In this document: in pieces, positions 14,440 through 14,795 of the stretch
How positions within the stretch are numbered: the stretch's first letter is position 1
Layout: each line of letters opens with the position of its first letter
DNA from: CAYSHJ01 sp964589725
GTDB taxonomy: Bacteria > Planctomycetota > Planctomycetia > Planctomycetales > Planctomycetaceae
NCBI GenBank assembly: GCA_964589725.1
Contig: CAZPUJ010000016.1
Location: 1-14,795, forward strand
Direction of reading: 5' to 3'
DNA length: 14,795 nucleotides
The notes under the pieces: generated by a model
What the model saw: only the letters and a program-made list of their open reading frames with translations
What the model was told of the DNA's origin: nothing
Database searches by the model: none
Made by a program: the position numbers and the translations under genes

Positions 14440-14795
14440 TCACGGTGCTGCTTTGGCCAATCCGAGATCATCGCTGGAGACAGTGACGTCCAGGCCCTCT
14501 TTCGGCACATCGCGCTTCAATGTCCACAGGACAGCTTGCGCCACCAGACGGCGATACGACTCGTGTCTCCAGTTGTCGTGGAAGTGCAGGCCGGTGAATC
14601 CGAAGGCGCGTCCGCCGTCCGGGCGTTCCCAGCACCAAGAGACCGTGGACTGCTCGCCATCGATCGGAATCTTCATCAGCGGAGTGATCGCCGAATCGTT
14701 TTCATTGCGAGTGACGGCTCCGTCCTTCGCGGCGAGTTTGAGCGCGAAATAGAACTCCTCGTGGACGGCGGCCGGTTGCACGCCGCGAAGGATTG
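14440..14795 (-). CDS. ThuA-domain protein, partial (5' end off the right edge)
   Basis: 117 C-terminal residues are visible. They match the end of ThuA-family domains: a PLMKIPIDGEQSTVSWCWER segment, then GRAFGFTGLHFHDNW and LVAQAVLWTLKRDVP. ThuA (named after trehalose utilisation) has a glutamine-amidotransferase-like fold and is thought to act in keto-sugar metabolism; in planctomycetes it is very frequent and often lies beside PVC-type dehydrogenase or DUF1080 genes. A GTG at 14779-14781 is in frame, but the frame stays open to the window edge and the residues before it (ILRG) continue the domain, so the true start lies outside. It is convergent with the giant gene, which carries its own ThuA domain. 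The 121-base spacer between them holds the palindromic repeats. Confidence 0.85.
   Translation of the reverse strand, partial: ILRGVQPAAVHEEFYFALKLAAKDGAVTRNENDSAITPLMKIPIDGEQSTVSWCWERPDGGRAFGFTGLHFHDNWRHESYRRLVAQAVLWTLKRDVPKEGLDVTVSSDDLGLAKAAP

Overview
The window looks like a piece of a planctomycete chromosome (phylum Planctomycetota, order not assigned). The main reasons are a very large secreted protein that combines a PVC-type dehydrogenase-like propeller, HEAT-like repeats and a C-terminal haem-binding CxxCH domain, a Tat-exported enolase-superfamily protein, ThuA-domain proteins, and short palindromic and ATCCGAA-type repeats of a kind I associate with planctomycete genomes. The DNA is GC-rich (estimated by eye) and gene-dense, with genes on both strands. 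No tRNA, rRNA, CRISPR array, transposase or phage gene was seen.

Left part (1-2482): a partial minus-strand gene of the dimethylarginine dimethylaminohydrolase/arginine dihydrolase family runs off the left edge. Its 5' end abuts a pair of inverted palindromic repeats. A divergent gene follows for a Tat-exported, galactonate-dehydratase-like enolase-superfamily protein. About 430 bases without a recognisable gene come next.

Middle part (2483-7428, plus strand): a LolD/MacB-type ABC ATPase and an FtsX-type permease with a strongly His-rich periplasmic segment probably form one transporter. A pair of repeats of a second family separates them. Directly after the permease stop lies a 5'-truncated remnant of dxr (DXP reductoisomerase), overlapping the start of an rseP-type site-2 protease. 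This suggests an old dxr-rseP operon broken by rearrangement. A small two-helix membrane protein follows.

Right part (7434-14795): two minus-strand genes (a 120-residue unknown and a type IV pilin/pseudopilin-like protein) are followed by a divergent spacer with a perfect 14-bp palindrome. Next is an 1830-residue exported protein whose domain order is isochorismatase-like, ThuA, galactose-binding-like, PVC-type propeller, HEAT-like and cytochrome c. It carries several in-frame tracts of simple repeats. A third repeat family supplies its stop codon. A convergent partial gene for another ThuA-domain protein runs off the right edge.

Functional picture: several proteins are predicted to be exported or membrane-bound (Tat enzyme, His-rich transporter, intramembrane protease, pilin, haem-linked multidomain protein). 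I see no coherent new multi-gene system. The most notable items are the broken dxr, the giant fusion protein with repeat-derived insertions, and the three families of hairpin repeats at gene borders.
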